Shown here in pieces: positions 63,784-64,000 of a stretch of DNA of 64,000 nucleotides. Origin of the DNA: Aureispira sp. CCB-E (GTDB lineage: Bacteria > Bacteroidota > Bacteroidia > Chitinophagales > Saprospiraceae); contig NZ_CP133671.1 of the NCBI RefSeq assembly GCF_031326345.1, positions 3,348,001 to 3,412,000 of the forward strand, read 5' to 3'. The position numbers and the translations under genes were made by a program. Numbering within the stretch: the stretch's first letter is position 1; each line of letters begins with the position of its first letter. Under the pieces are notes generated by a model. It was not told the origin of the DNA. It did not search any database and was given only the letters and a program-made list of their open reading frames with translations.

Positions 63784-63875
63784 ATCATAGGTAACTATCA
63801 ATAAATAGAAAATAACTTTTTACATAAACAGTAAGCAATTATTGCTTACATACCAACAACTATTTAATTATAACA

Positions 63876-64000
63876 ATGGATTACGAATCAAGTGAAATTG
63901 AGGCGAAATGGAAACAGTATTGGGCTGAGCATGAGGTATACAAAACTTCTAACGATACCTCAAAACCCAAGTATTATGTATTGGATATGTTCCCCTATCC
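63876..64000 (+). CDS. leuS: Leucyl-tRNA synthetase, N-terminus only
   Basis: The 41 complete codons visible read [24 protein letters not shown] and then [14 protein letters not shown], which is the invariant start of LeuRS, with the MFPYPSG motif just ahead of the HIGH signature. The frame is open to the window edge. The start is the only ATG in frame before this conserved region and is preceded by the mobile element at 63651. Confidence 0.93.
   Translation, partial: MDYESSEIEAKWKQYWAEHEVYKTSNDTSKPKYYVLDMFPY

Noticed and set aside
1016-63790. CRISPR array or REP/BIME interpretation of the dispersed repeats
   Set aside because: Copies are scattered kilobases apart with variable length, not regularly spaced with unique spacers, and the flanking direct repeats fit transposition better than simple REP palindromes. 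No cas genes are present.

Overview
The window is AT-rich, densely coded bacterial chromosome of a Bacteroidota member. Supporting signs are the TAnnTTTG-type -7 promoter boxes, a secreted phosphatase with a type IX secretion (T9SS) C-terminal sorting domain, a ligand-sensor hybrid histidine kinase of the reg_prop/Y_Y_Y type, DUF3098 next to ftsX and uppP, and DUF2490. The mixture of TPR-CHAT proteins, a CYP102-like P450-reductase fusion and a calpain-like protease suggests a marine Saprospiria (Aureispira-like) bacterium; that placement is inference. I saw no rRNA, tRNA, CRISPR array, prophage or transposase gene.

Layout. 1-2.6 kb: truncated PLP decarboxylase, msrA and an unknown gene. 3-10.2 kb: exopolysaccharide block (UDP-glucose dehydrogenase, UDP-xylose synthase, dTDP-glucose dehydratase, Wza-like exporter, Wzz-like co-polymerase). 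10.3-16 kb: calpain-like protease with a secreted partner, MscS channel, and a VTC-domain/DUF4956 pair. 16.3-22.1 kb: thioredoxin-like protein, C1 peptidase, first TPR-CHAT protein, GNAT acetyltransferase. 22.3-27.9 kb: hybrid sensor kinase, aat, parA. 28.5-32.7 kb: MBOAT acyltransferase with two AlgX/AlgJ-like partners, a polysaccharide O-acetylation module. 32.8-38.9 kb: RND exporter, ftsX-DUF3098-uppP, secreted protein. 39-44.2 kb: Crp/Fnr regulator, self-sufficient P450, YceI, acyl-CoA thioesterase. 44.4-48.2 kb: lipoprotein, DUF697/SHOCT protein, DUF1328 protein, and a four-copy csbD array whose last copy carries a nonsense codon. 48.3-50.4 kb: a purple-acid-phosphatase gene broken by one in-frame TGA. 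50.9-56.2 kb: M42 peptidase, UbiA-like protein, SCP2 protein, monoacylglycerol-lipase-like hydrolase, fatty acid desaturase, coiled-coil surface protein. 56.5-64 kb: second TPR-CHAT protein, CotH kinase with DUF2490 protein, two paralogous small secreted proteins, and the start of leuS.

The most striking signal lies between the genes. At least fifteen short non-coding elements (about 34-280 bp) share terminal inverted repeats of the type TAGTAGTTCGTTGA ... TCAACGAACTATTG and GC-richer internal modules. Eight are flanked by exact direct repeats of 6-7 bp (ATTAAA, CTTAAG, TAAATA, ATCAAA, TACTAG, TTAGACT, ACTTCG, ATCATAG), and a ninth by GAGTAAG with a less clear left end. This is the signature of a MITE-like, non-autonomous mobile family. 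One copy sits inside the loop of a perfect 15-bp terminator hairpin. Several abut stop codons, and one supplies the stop codon of its neighbour.
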